This document shows positions 11,633 through 20,921 of a stretch of 64,000 bases of DNA, piece after piece (positions within the stretch are counted from its first letter, which is position 1; each line of letters starts with the position of its first letter). Source of the DNA: Henckelia pumila (Eukaryota > Streptophyta > Magnoliopsida > Lamiales > Gesneriaceae). The position numbers and the translations under genes are program-made. The notes beneath the pieces were generated by a model that saw only the letters and a list, made by a program, of their open reading frames with translations, was not told where the DNA came from and made no database searches. The DNA lies in the NCBI RefSeq assembly GCF_033568475.1, contig NC_133123.1:151977753-152041752 (forward strand), in the 5' to 3' direction.

Positions 11633-14617
11633 TTATCGCCAATCAAAGGATGTTCTGTGAAATTCTGAACTACGAGCTGGTGGATGAGCCGCTGAATGAG
11701 AGCGTTGTAGAGCCTGAGATTCATGTTGAGCTCGCAATATATTCTGAGATAAGTCTGCTAACGAGTTCAGCTGCCGAGAGATCCCTTGGAAATTGGACTG
11801 AACTGAGTTGTGAAATGATTGAACAAAGCTATTCAAGTTGTCAACTTTTGTCTCCAAAGACTGATGAGAGTTTTGCAGATGAGACAATGAGCTAGTTGAT
11901 TGAGTTGTATCTACTAGGAGCTTATCCAGTAGTGCAAGTTTTTCCTGAAGTTTTCCAAACTCAGCATTCATTGTTTGTCTCAAAAAGGAGATGTTGATGT
12001 CTGTAGTTTGTTGATTTTCTTTAAGACTTGTGATAGTCTTAGACATGGCATAAACTGAGTTCTCAATTTGAGAGTGAAGTCCTTTATCAGTGACTGAAAG
12101 GAATTCTTTGGAAAAGTCTTGTTTCTGTCCTTTAGGAGGAGAGGACGGAGTAATTGCGAACATTTCAATCTTTTCTTTGCCCTTATCCAGATGAGTTGAT
12201 GATTCAGGAGCTGTTTGAACAACCATTGCTAGAGTTTGAGATGAAGTCTCTGTCTCAATAGCTTTGGCAGGAGGAGATGAATCTTTGATAATTTGATCAT
12301 GTGGGGAAGATTCATTCATTGGTTCTTGCAACTCCTTGTCCTGAAGATGCACTAAGTAAATAAAAGTATCATCAATTGAAGTGAGTTTAGAAGGTGCTTC
12401 CTCTGCAGCAAACTCGGTTGGAGTAGGTGTGTCCTTGAGTGGAGATGGATTGTCCAAAGGCTGAGTGACTTTCTTAGATTCTGTCATAACTGATTCGATG
12501 GGGATTGATAACTCATCTACTTGAGACAGATGTGGTTCTGAGATTTCCATCTGAGTTAAAGTGAGTGACTCGTCTGTTTGATCATGAATTGGAGAAGATT
12601 GTGCTTCCAAGAAGAGTTGTTGAGGTTCTTCAAGTTCTTTTTGAAGGAGAGCGGGAGACACAAATTCTTCTGTAGCTAGCGCTGATATCATCAAAGTTGA
12701 GTTATTTTCTTCCTCAATGTGAGAGATAACTTCATCAACGTTCATAAGTTGAAGCTCGGGTAGAGCTTTATCAAAATCTGAAGGGTGTAGTTGCTGCTCG
12801 ATGGTTGTATCCGGAGCAATTGAAGTTTTTTTTTGAAGTTCATCAAATTCCTGATCAATAGACTGATTGGAGGATTCAGTTGAGGCATGACTTTTCTTGT
12901 TCTTCTTGTGTTTGGATTTTGATGAGGAATGATTTTTGTGTTTCTTCCATTCAAATGCTTCTGGAATCTCCAATTTTTGATCAGTTTCCCAGAATTTGAC
13001 TTCTGTTTGGATGTTGATGAGATCAGTCTGTAGTTGAGTGAATACAGCTCTGTCTTCATAAGAAGTTCTAGCCCGAGGATCATAATTTTGTTGGAATTCA
13101 TCAACAATTTCTCCTAGCTTCTTTATCCGCAGAAGATCATAGAAATACTTTCTTCTCATCAAAGCTTCTTGAATATTGGCAGTCTTGACTACTCTTAGCA
13201 CAATCTCTTCAGTTTTGACAAACTTAGAGAGCTCAGCTTTCTTGGTAAAGTGCCTGGCTAAGGTAGAAGTCCTGTATTGATGCCAAGTATCAAATATTTC
13301 AGCAGTGCGTTTCTCAGCATATTCAATTACTTCATCCATGGTCAAGTTAATCTGTAGTTGAATGGCATTGGATGGTCTGTCAGGATCTGAGGATGAAGCG
13401 ATTTGTGAACTTCCTGCTACCAATTCCAAGCCAGAGTGAGTGTATTCAACGATTTGTTTCGAGGATAGACCACCGATTGGTCTTGCTGGAGGCAGAGCAA
13501 TAATTGGTGAGATAGAGTGCAGGGTGGATTTCTGAGTTTTAACAATAGTGCTCAAATCTTCGGATGTTGGGATTTCTAGCGATGATTGATGACTCCGAAG
13601 TGGTTCAATCATCAAAGGTTTCTTTCCCTTTGGATCAGTTTTGGTTGTTAATTCCTCAGCTGTTTTATCAGTGAGATGAGTATCTTCAGTTGAGACCAAA
13701 CTAGCTGGTTTAGGAATAATAGGAATGATCAGTTTAGAGGGAGAAGTCACAGCCTTTGCTTGTAATGTTCTTGTTCGCTTGATTTGAGGCAATTTAACCA
13801 CTTCTTCACTGTCAGTCTCATCACTATCATCAATGACAAAATTTCTTTTCTTTTTGGTGGACTTCTTCGTTGGTGTTTTCTGCACTTTTGCGTTTGTTGA
13901 GTCAGCCGATTCTCTGGATGGAAAGTTTGTGAGATATTCATGATTCAGAATTCTGAACTTGTGCAGCTGGAATGAAGCTTGGAGAGAAATTCCCAGCGCT
14001 TCGAGAAGTTGACTGGCTTGAAGAATATAACCAGAGGATTGCTTTGTAGGTGTCATCATTTGAACAAAGATATTGAACAGAATGTTACTCCAATTGATCT
14101 TTACACCTTTCATGATAGCCGTCATTACTTTAAACTTTCTAACAGTTAGCCTAGCAAAGGATCCTCCTTTGGCCAAAATACTTTTGGCAACAATATCAGC
14201 TAACATTTGATATTCAGGTTTAAGATCTCTTTTGAGTCCAGATAAAGAAATCGGTTGACTAGAGCCCGAAAATAAATGCTGCATCTCGGTGATATCAGTA
14301 ATTGAGATAATGTTGAAATCAGTGTTACCTGAGGTAGGTAAACTGAAAGTGCTGGCGAAGAATGCTTCACTGATCTGAACAGAATGTCCTCCAAGAGAAA
14401 CCAATAGAATTCCATCATCTCCGAGCTTACAGTGATGATATAGTGACAATAGATCATTTTGGTAGATGCTCAACTTTTTTATATCTAAAAATTTGCGAAG
14501 TCCAGATTGTTCCAAAGCAGTGCAAACCTTGGATATCTCTAGTTTGTCCATTCCGTATAGGGTTTCAAAATCAACGACGAGAGCATTGAGAATGTAAACT
14601 GCAGATGAGGTAGCCAT
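11633..14617 (-). CDS. Env-position ORF (extra 3' ORF) of inner Copia element, 994 aa, function unknown
   Basis: Fully open ORF downstream of pol on the sense strand, where SIRE elements carry an env-like gene. The ATG at 14617 is supported by a candidate splice acceptor 12 nt upstream. Residues 36-215 are a conserved globular part (SGLRKFL; LKPEYQMLADIVAKS; INWSNILF) shared with the outer element (21978 on) and the relic at 48.0-49.0 kb. A basic cluster near 250-260 (KKSTKKKRNF) followed by an acidic FVIDDSDE motif is kept in the outer copy as RTTRRTMFVDSD. The middle is Ser/Thr/Glu-rich and low-complexity, with another basic run near 565-590. The last ~150 residues look like a coiled coil. 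I see no signal peptide, transmembrane span or fusion peptide, so a true envelope role is not supported. The basic runs could equally mean nuclear or nucleic-acid binding. Confidence 0.8.
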   Translation of the reverse strand: MATSSAVYILNALVVDFETLYGMDKLEISKVCTALEQSGLRKFLDIKKLSIYQNDLLSLYHHCKLGDDGILLVSLGGHSVQISEAFFASTFSLPTSGNTDFNIISITDITEMQHLFSGSSQPISLSGLKRDLKPEYQMLADIVAKSILAKGGSFARLTVRKFKVMTAIMKGVKINWSNILFNIFVQMMTPTKQSSGYILQASQLLEALGISLQASFQLHKFRILNHEYLTNFPSRESADSTNAKVQKTPTKKSTKKKRNFVIDDSDETDSEEVVKLPQIKRTRTLQAKAVTSPSKLIIPIIPKPASLVSTEDTHLTDKTAEELTTKTDPKGKKPLMIEPLRSHQSSLEIPTSEDLSTIVKTQKSTLHSISPIIALPPARPIGGLSSKQIVEYTHSGLELVAGSSQIASSSDPDRPSNAIQLQINLTMDEVIEYAEKRTAEIFDTWHQYRTSTLARHFTKKAELSKFVKTEEIVLRVVKTANIQEALMRRKYFYDLLRIKKLGEIVDEFQQNYDPRARTSYEDRAVFTQLQTDLINIQTEVKFWETDQKLEIPEAFEWKKHKNHSSSKSKHKKNKKSHASTESSNQSIDQEFDELQKKTSIAPDTTIEQQLHPSDFDKALPELQLMNVDEVISHIEEENNSTLMISALATEEFVSPALLQKELEEPQQLFLEAQSSPIHDQTDESLTLTQMEISEPHLSQVDELSIPIESVMTESKKVTQPLDNPSPLKDTPTPTEFAAEEAPSKLTSIDDTFIYLVHLQDKELQEPMNESSPHDQIIKDSSPPAKAIETETSSQTLAMVVQTAPESSTHLDKGKEKIEMFAITPSSPPKGQKQDFSKEFLSVTDKGLHSQIENSVYAMSKTITSLKENQQTTDINISFLRQTMNAEFGKLQEKLALLDKLLVDTTQSTSSLSHLQNSHQSLETKVDNLNSFVQSFHNSVQSNFQGISRQLNSLADLSQNILRAQHESQALQRSHSAAHPPARSSEFHRTSFDWR

Positions 14618-14872
14618 TGATATTCTTTCCTGTGAATCAATAGAAGAAAAGTTAGACTGAAGTTAGGGTTCCTTGAAGAACTTAGTTGTTTGTAAAATGA
14701 GATGAAAGACTTGGTCAATACGACACAGGAGTGACGTGGCTTTCAGAGGAATTTAAAATTCAAATTTAATAGTACAGTAAGGCGGGAGAAAGTATACGTA
14801 TTTCCCTCTAAACATGCTACAGATAATCCTATAAAAAAGTGAAGCTTGTTATACGATAGCTATATAGAACAA
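14618..14872. promoter_or_regulatory. Divergent 255 bp region between env-position ORF and antisense ORF 1
   Basis: The two ORFs are transcribed away from each other from this stretch. On the plus side TATAAAAAA at 14830-14838 lies about 40 nt before the ATG at 14873. An ACGT-core element (GTGACGTGGC) is at 14731-14740. On the minus side a pyrimidine-rich tract ends in CAG at 14632-14630, 12 nt before the env-position ATG, a plausible 3' splice site for a subgenomic mRNA. All of this is sequence reading; no expression is known. Confidence 0.45.
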
Positions 14873-15307
14873 ATGAGTGATAATATTCCTTTGTTTGGTT
14901 TTGATCAAAATCCGTATGTGGTATGTGAAGCATGTCGTGACAAATATTTTGAAGCTGAGAAGAGGAAGATTGAAGAACGTGTTTTTGAAAAAGTAATGAA
15001 GGTCTGGCTAAAAATTGAAGAACTTCATATGTATCATCATGCTCAATTTTCTCCGAGAAAATTTGAGGATGCTGAGGAGATAGGTCAAAGGGCAATGTAT
15101 TACATGATAGCACTGGATACTTTTGCACCCAGAGATATTTTCAAGGATAAAAATATTCTCTATATGATGCTTAGTAAAGAGTACATCACGTTGGTTCGCA
15201 TTGCAACTGATGAGCTAACTGATCCTGCTGTTGTTTCTCTTCGAGCATGGGTGACAAGTTGGAGTTATGAAGTTTTTCTCATGATGAGGGAGATAAAAAG
15301 TGTGTGA
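14873..15307 (+). CDS. Antisense ORF 1 within inner Copia element, 144 aa, unknown
   Basis: Runs opposite to gag-pol. The ATG at 14873 opens 144 codons; in-frame TTG codons just upstream are not needed. The product is charged, with a possible CxxC (VCEACRDKYF) near residue 18-24 and a helical Glu/Lys-rich part (EKRKIEERVFEKVMKVWLKI). It looks like protein rather than chance translation, and its other frames are closed. A TATA-like box lies at 14830 and AATAAA at 15335-15340, 28 nt after the stop. I recognise no family. It may be an accessory gene of this element lineage or a captured host sequence. Confidence 0.5.
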   Translation: MSDNIPLFGFDQNPYVVCEACRDKYFEAEKRKIEERVFEKVMKVWLKIEELHMYHHAQFSPRKFEDAEEIGQRAMYYMIALDTFAPRDIFKDKNILYMMLSKEYITLVRIATDELTDPAVVSLRAWVTSWSYEVFLMMREIKSV

Positions 15308-15678
15308 TTGTAACCTTTTTGATTCTGAAGTTTTAATAAAAATAGTTAATTTATCTAGACTGATTTTGTTCATCAACTGATTTTTCCTAAACTGATATGG
15401 TGCATCGTAGTTAATTGAGTGAAGGTAAACTGAACCACTAAAGGGCACGAGAAACTATGCTATCAGGTGATGATTACATGCAGTCAGTATTTTAAAGATT
15501 TTCTTGTCATAAACAGTGCCTTATTTTGTGAAAATTTATACGTGAGAGACTCTCGAAATTCCAAATACTTAATTTTAACATATAATAAATGTGAAAAAAA
15601 ATCTTTGATAACTGGACTTCTAGTCTATATATGTATTAAAAAAATAAAGAAGTTCAGATAAACACTAGAGTAGAAGAA
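15308..15678. other. AT-rich spacer between antisense ORFs
   Basis: Holds AATAAA (15335-15340) and, near the right end, TATATATG (15625-15632) upstream of the next ORF. A 64-codon open frame at 15467-15661 has no credible features. Confidence 0.4.
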
Positions 15679-15948
15679 ATGGAGAGCTGGAAAATTTCTC
15701 ATGATGATTTTATCGAAGAAAAAGTTGCTCGACTGCGAGCAAACCTGATCCAAATGCAGTTCAGAGGTCCAGATGCACTCGATCCTGATGAGGTGCTACG
15801 TCTGGAGAAATACAAGCAAGTGCTTGGAATAAATGATGCTGCGTACGTCCTTGGCCGGGAAGGCATACGACTCCTGCTCTTGAAGAAGGAGTTAAGGGTG
15901 GTAACCCTTTTTCATGGCCTGGAAGAGGTGGAAAAGATGGCCCATTAG
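15679..15948 (+). CDS. Antisense ORF 2 within inner Copia element, 89 aa, unknown
   Basis: Starts at the ATG at 15679 and encodes a small charged protein beginning MESWKISHDDFIEEKVARL and ending GLEEVEKMAH. It contains an amphipathic-looking Leu/Glu/Lys segment (VLRLEKYKQVLG). TATATATG lies about 50 nt upstream and AATAAA (16015-16020) follows 67 nt after the stop. It is read against the pol transcript, in the untranslated gap between RNase H and the env-position ORF. It could be a second gene or the second exon of one antisense transcript with ORF 1. No family recognised. Confidence 0.45.
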   Translation: MESWKISHDDFIEEKVARLRANLIQMQFRGPDALDPDEVLRLEKYKQVLGINDAAYVLGREGIRLLLLKKELRVVTLFHGLEEVEKMAH

Positions 15949-16237
15949 AGGAGCATCTTCGCCTGTTGAAAATGGCTGTGGAAATAGAAATGGATATTGT
16001 AAAAAGAGTTTATTAATAAAATGAGTTTTTATTTTGAAAGTGTTTTTTTTTTTTGTTTGATGCAAGTCTATCTGATGTCCTGCAAAAGAAATTCCCCCTT
16101 AAAATATGCGTAAACCTTTTAAGATAGAGAAGAATTTATCAATACTTAAAATAACAACTAGAAAGTTAGTTTAAAGCCCTGCAAATAATTCAGTTTAGGT
16201 CATACTAAATTGTTTGGACAAAATAGATAAACTAATT
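15949..16237. other. Non-coding gap at the 3' end of pol (inner Copia)
   Basis: No ORF. Contains the AATAAA at 16015-16020 on the plus strand and a T-run at about 16043-16054. Confidence 0.5.
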
Positions 16238-16810
16238 TTACTCTAAATTGATAAGTCCTAAAATATTTCGAAAGTAAGAAAACTTAGACTCTTGGAGAGG
16301 TTTTGTGAAGATGTCTGCTGTCTGTTGTTCTGTTGAAATGTACTCCAGTCGAATGTTCTTCTTTAGTGCATGATCTCGGATAAAATGATGCCTAACTTCG
16401 ATATGCTTCGTTCTTGAGTGAAGAATAGGGTTGTAAGTAATTGAAATTGTGCTGGTGTTATCACAGAAGATTGGTGAATCATGTTCTTCAATTCCATAGT
16501 CCCTCAACTGTTGTTGAATCCAGAGCAGTTGAGCACAGCAACTTCCTGCAGCTAAGTATTCAGCTTCCGTCGTGGAGGTTGCAATGGATGTCTGTTTCTT
16601 GCTAAACCATGAAATCAATCTATCCCCAAGGAATTGACATGCTCCACTGGTACTTTTTCTATCCAGTTTACATCCAGCATAATCAGCATCTGAGTATCCA
16701 ACTAGATTGAAGGAGTTGTGCTTAGCATACCATAGGCCAACATTTTGAGTTCCCTTTAGATACCTCAGTATCCTCTTTCCAGCTATGAAGTGGGATTGCT
16801 TAGGATTTGA
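16238..16810 (-). pseudogene. RNase H end of Copia pol, cut off by an in-frame stop
   Basis: Continues the pol frame after a TAA at 16813-16811. Read through, it gives the last part of RT and the whole Copia RNase H. Visible motifs are GYSDADYAGC, RKSTSGACQFLG, TEAEYLAAGSCCAQLLW, the acidic residue in IFCDNTS, and the end HIEVRHHFIRDHA...TADIFTKPL. The stop looks like CAA to TAA, since relatives have FxSNPKQ where this copy has F-stop-SNPKQ. The frame is otherwise intact to its natural stop at 16238. Confidence 0.85.
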
Positions 16811-19486
16811 TTAAAATATTGCACATAAACATACTGCAAAAACAATGTCAGGTCTACTGGCTGTTAAATAAAGCAATGACCCAATTAGACCTCGATACAT
16901 TGTAGCATCAACTGATATTCCCCCTTCGTCTTTGTCAAGTTTGATTGATGCACCCATGGGAGTTGTTGTAACCATGCAATTTTCCATACCAAACTTTTTG
17001 ATTAATTCCTTGGTATACTTAGTTTGGCTTATAAATGTTCCACTGTCCATTTGTCGAACTTGTAATCCAAGAAAGAAATTCAGTTCACCCATCATGCTCA
17101 TCTCGAATTTTTCCTGCATTATCTTTGAGAATCTAGTGCATAATTTGGGGTTAGTTGACCCAAAGATGATATCATCAACATATATTTGAACTAATAGAGT
17201 GTGATAACCTTTCGTAAATTTGAACAATGTTTTGTCAACTGTGCCTATAGTAAATTCGTGTTCAAGAAGAAATTTGGTTAGAGTGTCATACCAAGCTCTA
17301 GGAGCCTGTTTCAGTCCATAAAGAGCTTTATTTAAATGATACACATGATCTGGGAATTGATGATTTGTGAATCCTGGTGGTTGTTCAACAAACACTTCTT
17401 CTTGGAGTTTTCCATTCAAGAAAGCACTTTTAACGTCCATTTGATAAACCTTGAAGTTCTTGAATGAAGCATAAGCAAGAAATATTCTTATTGCTTCCAG
17501 TTTAGCTACTGGTGCATAAGTTTCGTCATAGTCAATTCCTTCTTCTTGTCTGTATCCTTGAGCTACTAATCTTGCCTTATTTCTAACCACAGTTCCTTCT
17601 TCATTTAGCTTGTTTCTAAAGACCCATCGAGTGCCAATGACTGATTGATGTGTTGGTCTTGGAACGAGATCCCAGACTGCATTTCTAGTAAACTGATTTA
17701 GCTCTTCTTGCATTGCATCTATCCAACAGCTGTCAGCCAATGCTTCTTCAATTTTCTTTGGATCTTCTTGAGATATGAAGGTTGCGTGAAGAAGTTCTTT
17801 AATAATTTGTCCTCGAGTCCTTAGAGGTGCTAAAGGATTACCAATAACAGAATTGAGTGGATGCTTTTTGGACCATTTCAGTTTAGTATTAGACTGATTT
17901 CCACTGATTACTTGAGCTTCAGGATCTTGACTAGTTATGTTAGTTTGGTCAAGCTCTGTGGTCTCATGGTGATGTTCTCTAATATCCTCAATTGTGTGAG
18001 TTTGGTGAGTATCAATTGTTTGATCAATGTTAAGATCCTCAACTACTGGATCAACTAGTTCCGGTTCAGGAGATTGAAGAGTTCTTGTGGGTGGTGAAGC
18101 TTCGTCTTCACTTTCGTCCTGATTATCATTGTCCAAATGTATTTCTTGAAATAGATCTGAGAGTTGATGAGTATTAGTTGTAACATCAATAGTAAGATCT
18201 TCATAAAAAATAACATGGATTGATTCCTCAACATTTAGAGTTCTTTTGTTGAAGACTCTATAAGCTTTACTGATTGAGGAATACCCTAGAAAAATACCCT
18301 CATCTGACTTTGCATCAAATGCAGTCAGATGATTTTTACCATTGTTGTGAATGAAGCATTTACTCTCGAAGATCCTAAAGTATGATACATTTGGTTGTCT
18401 GCCATTCCAGACCTCATATGGGGTTTTAAAAAGTTTCTTGCATATCACTGATCTGTTCTGAGTGTAGCAAGCAGTGTTCACAGCTTCTGCCCAAAATTTT
18501 TGAGAAATCTTGGAGTCAACTAACATGGTTCTCGTAGCTTCTTTAAGAGTACGATTTCTCCTTTCTACAACACCATTTTGTTGTGGTATTCTAGCTGCTG
18601 AGAATTCATGTTTGATTCCATAATGCTCTAGAAATGAAGATAAAGTATAATTGACAAATTCAGTTCCTCTATCACTTCTGATTCTGTCAATATTACTTGA
18701 TCTTTCGTTAAAAAGTATTTTAAAGATTTTTATAAGTTGAGAAGCAGTTTGATCTTTAGATTTCAAGAAAATAACCCAGGTAAAACGTGAGTAATCATCA
18801 ATGATGACAAGTGTATACTTCATTCCCCCTAAGCTTGTTACTGGGATTGGACCAAATAAGTCCATATCTAACAGTTCTAAGCATCGGGAAAATGAGTTAT
18901 AACCCTTGTTTTTAAAAGATGATCTAACTTGCTTCCCAAATTGACAAGCTGAGCAGACTTTGTCTTTTGAAAAATCAATTTTGGGCAGTCCTGTTACTAG
19001 CTCGAGCTTACTCAGACTGGCAATTGATTTGAAGTTAAGATGATTCAGTCGCTTGTGCCAAATCCAGTTGCGCTTAGAATTGGAGGCTACTAGGCAAACT
19101 GGTTTGCTAGACTGAATATTCCAGCATACTTTATAAGTATTTCCATATCGATTTCCTGTCAAAATAATGTTACTAGAGGCATCCTTAATAATGCAGTTTA
19201 ACTTTTGAAATTCAACAGAGTGCCCATAGTCACACATTTGACTAATGCTGAGTAAGTTATATTTGAGAGTTTCAACCAATAGGACATCTTGAATGATAAT
19301 GTTGCCGTGGATAATCTTACCCTTACCCACGGTTTTACCCTTTGAGTTGTCACCAAAGGTGATAATGGGACCATTGAATTCAACAAGCTCAGATAATAGC
19401 TCATCATTTCCAGTCATGTGTCTCGAGCATCCACTGTCTAGGTACCATGATTCTTCTTCCCTTTTATTGATACCTGCTTCCTGCAT
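16811..19486 (-). pseudogene. pol: Copia pol: protease, integrase and reverse transcriptase
   Basis: An 891-codon open stretch. Aspartic protease active site [13 protein letters not shown] (Asp ~17). Integrase zinc finger WHKRLNH...CSACQFGK (~143-184). Integrase catalytic triad Asp ~209 (MDLFGP), Asp ~272 (SDRGTEF) and Glu ~308 ([12 protein letters not shown]). RT has [11 protein letters not shown] (Asp ~684) and YVDD (~769-772). It acts in cytoplasmic virus-like particles to copy and integrate the element. The apparent start at 19486 is not a true start: the frame enters from upstream through a frameshift. It ends prematurely at the TAA at 16811. Confidence 0.93.
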
Positions 19487-19518
19487 TCACAAAGTTGAAT
19501 AACTTTTGGTACCCATAT

Positions 19519-19872
19519 CTATTTGGGTCCATGAGGGATTAATCCTTTAGGAACCCAAACCTGGAATACTTTAACCAGTTTTCCAGTTTGTGTGTTCCTA
19601 TAGGTATGCACTAAGTTAGATGCTCTAGATAGTGGAGTGTAATGTGCTTGTGAAACTGTATGTTGTTTTCCTTTTCCAATATCCTTGTTATTTCTATATC
19701 GCTTTTGAACTGGATGTTGATTATGGTATTGACCCCTATTTCCTCTCATGAGATTAGGTTGAGATGCATTAGTCTGTTCAGGACTTTTAGCAATCTCTGC
19801 CTTAGATTCATGAGGATTGAAGCCAATACCAAATCTTCTTCTGTTCATCTGCTCTATTTGTTGCCAAGTCAT
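19519..19872 (-). pseudogene. Gag-pol linker segment of inner Copia element
   Basis: 117 codons rich in Asn, Arg, Gln and His, ending KVFQVWVPKGLIPHGPK-stop. The stop is TAG directly before IWVPK, where related elements usually read through as GPKQIWVPK, so it is probably CAG to TAG. A further frameshift separates this from the protease frame at 19486. It is the usual basic linker between the Gag coiled region and protease. Confidence 0.7.
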
Positions 19873-19908
19873 CAGAATAGGTTTTTCATCTTCATTTTCC
19901 CTAACTGC

Positions 19909-20871
19909 TCATACAAAGTTTATGTATTTACCTTTGCACATATTCAGTTTAGGTAGAGTGCTTGATTCACCAGTTTCCACTGTCTTACCAAATCCAAGAC
20001 CAGTTTTGTCATGGGTTGGTCTTTGTGAATCATTCATTTCTGTCAACAGTCTCGAAGATTTATTCCATGATTTTATTATTTCATCCATATTATGTTTTTC
20101 GATTGTAAGATTCTTGATATTGATCTTGAGCTGTTCATTCTCAGTTCGGAGCTCAGCAATCTCTGTTTCAAGACAGCTTATCTCAACTGATTGTTCAAAG
20201 GAGAGTTCAGTTGAGTTGTCTTGCAGATCCTTTTGCTTGGCTCTAACTTCATTGAATGCTAAGGACAGTTGATGATATTCATTTACCATATCATGAAGAG
20301 CTTTGATTAGTTCTTCTCTGGTAAATTCCTCAGGACTAAAATCAAATACCTGTTCACTGGTGGATGGAGATTCATGATCATTTGCCATAAGACATTTGAC
20401 TTCTTCTTCATCATCACTTGAGCTAGAGGAACCATTTGATTCCTCTGAGTCAGTCTTTTTCTGCCCACTTGGTCTTACTGTCCTTTGCAACCAATGCTTG
20501 TTTTCCTTTGTTTGTTCATTTCCTTCACAAAGTTGGATCAATTTTTCCCAAATCTCTTTTCCAGTCTTGCATGTCTTGATTTTGCTAAAGGTATTCTTGT
20601 CAAGAGTCTTATACAAGATATCCTTAGCCACATTGTCCAGATTTGCCTTCTTTTTGTCCTTCGCAGTCCATTCGATTCTAGGTTTCTCAATGTATTGTGG
20701 AGCACCTCCAGAGAGGGCTACAACAGTATTGACCTTTGTGATCTCAAGAGGTCCATCAGTGATAACAAACCACATGTCATCGTTTAGTGCTGATAGATGT
20801 GCTTGCATGCGAATTTTCAAGTCATCAAAATCTTCCTTTGAGAACATAGGAATTTTGCTGAATGAAGTCAT
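19909..20871 (-). pseudogene. gag: Copia Gag, internally deleted, no zinc knuckle
   Basis: About 320 codons from the ATG at 20871; the in-frame TTG at 20880 is not needed. The N-terminal capsid part is normal through EIWEKLIQLCEGNEQTKENK. It then jumps straight to an acidic Ser-rich part (SNGSSSSSDDEEEVKCLMAND) and a long coiled coil (HQLSLAFNEVRAKQ, TEIAELRTENEQLKINIKN). In SIRE-type Gags these ends are separated by the rest of the UBN2-like capsid and a CCHC zinc knuckle. At the junction a second frame reads ALVAKDSKTKWAE, the expected sequence after the knuckle, so a deletion plus a small compensating indel kept the ORF open. RNA packaging by this Gag is doubtful. Confidence 0.85.
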
Positions 20872-20907
20872 TTTGTTCAAGTGTTTTAAGAATAAGATAA
20901 TAACCCC

Positions 20908-20919
20908 GCTCTGATACCA
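20908..20919 (-). promoter_or_regulatory. Primer binding site of inner Copia element
   Basis: The minus strand TGGTATCAGAGC lies 2 nt after the 5' LTR and is complementary to the initiator-Met tRNA 3' end. Confidence 0.93.
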
Positions 20920-20921
20920 CT

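Noticed and set aside
11650-14457. Antisense and alternate-frame ORFs overlapping the 994-aa ORF
   Set aside because: Shadows of the long ORF, without independent signals or protein-like content, unlike 14873-15307 and 15679-15948.
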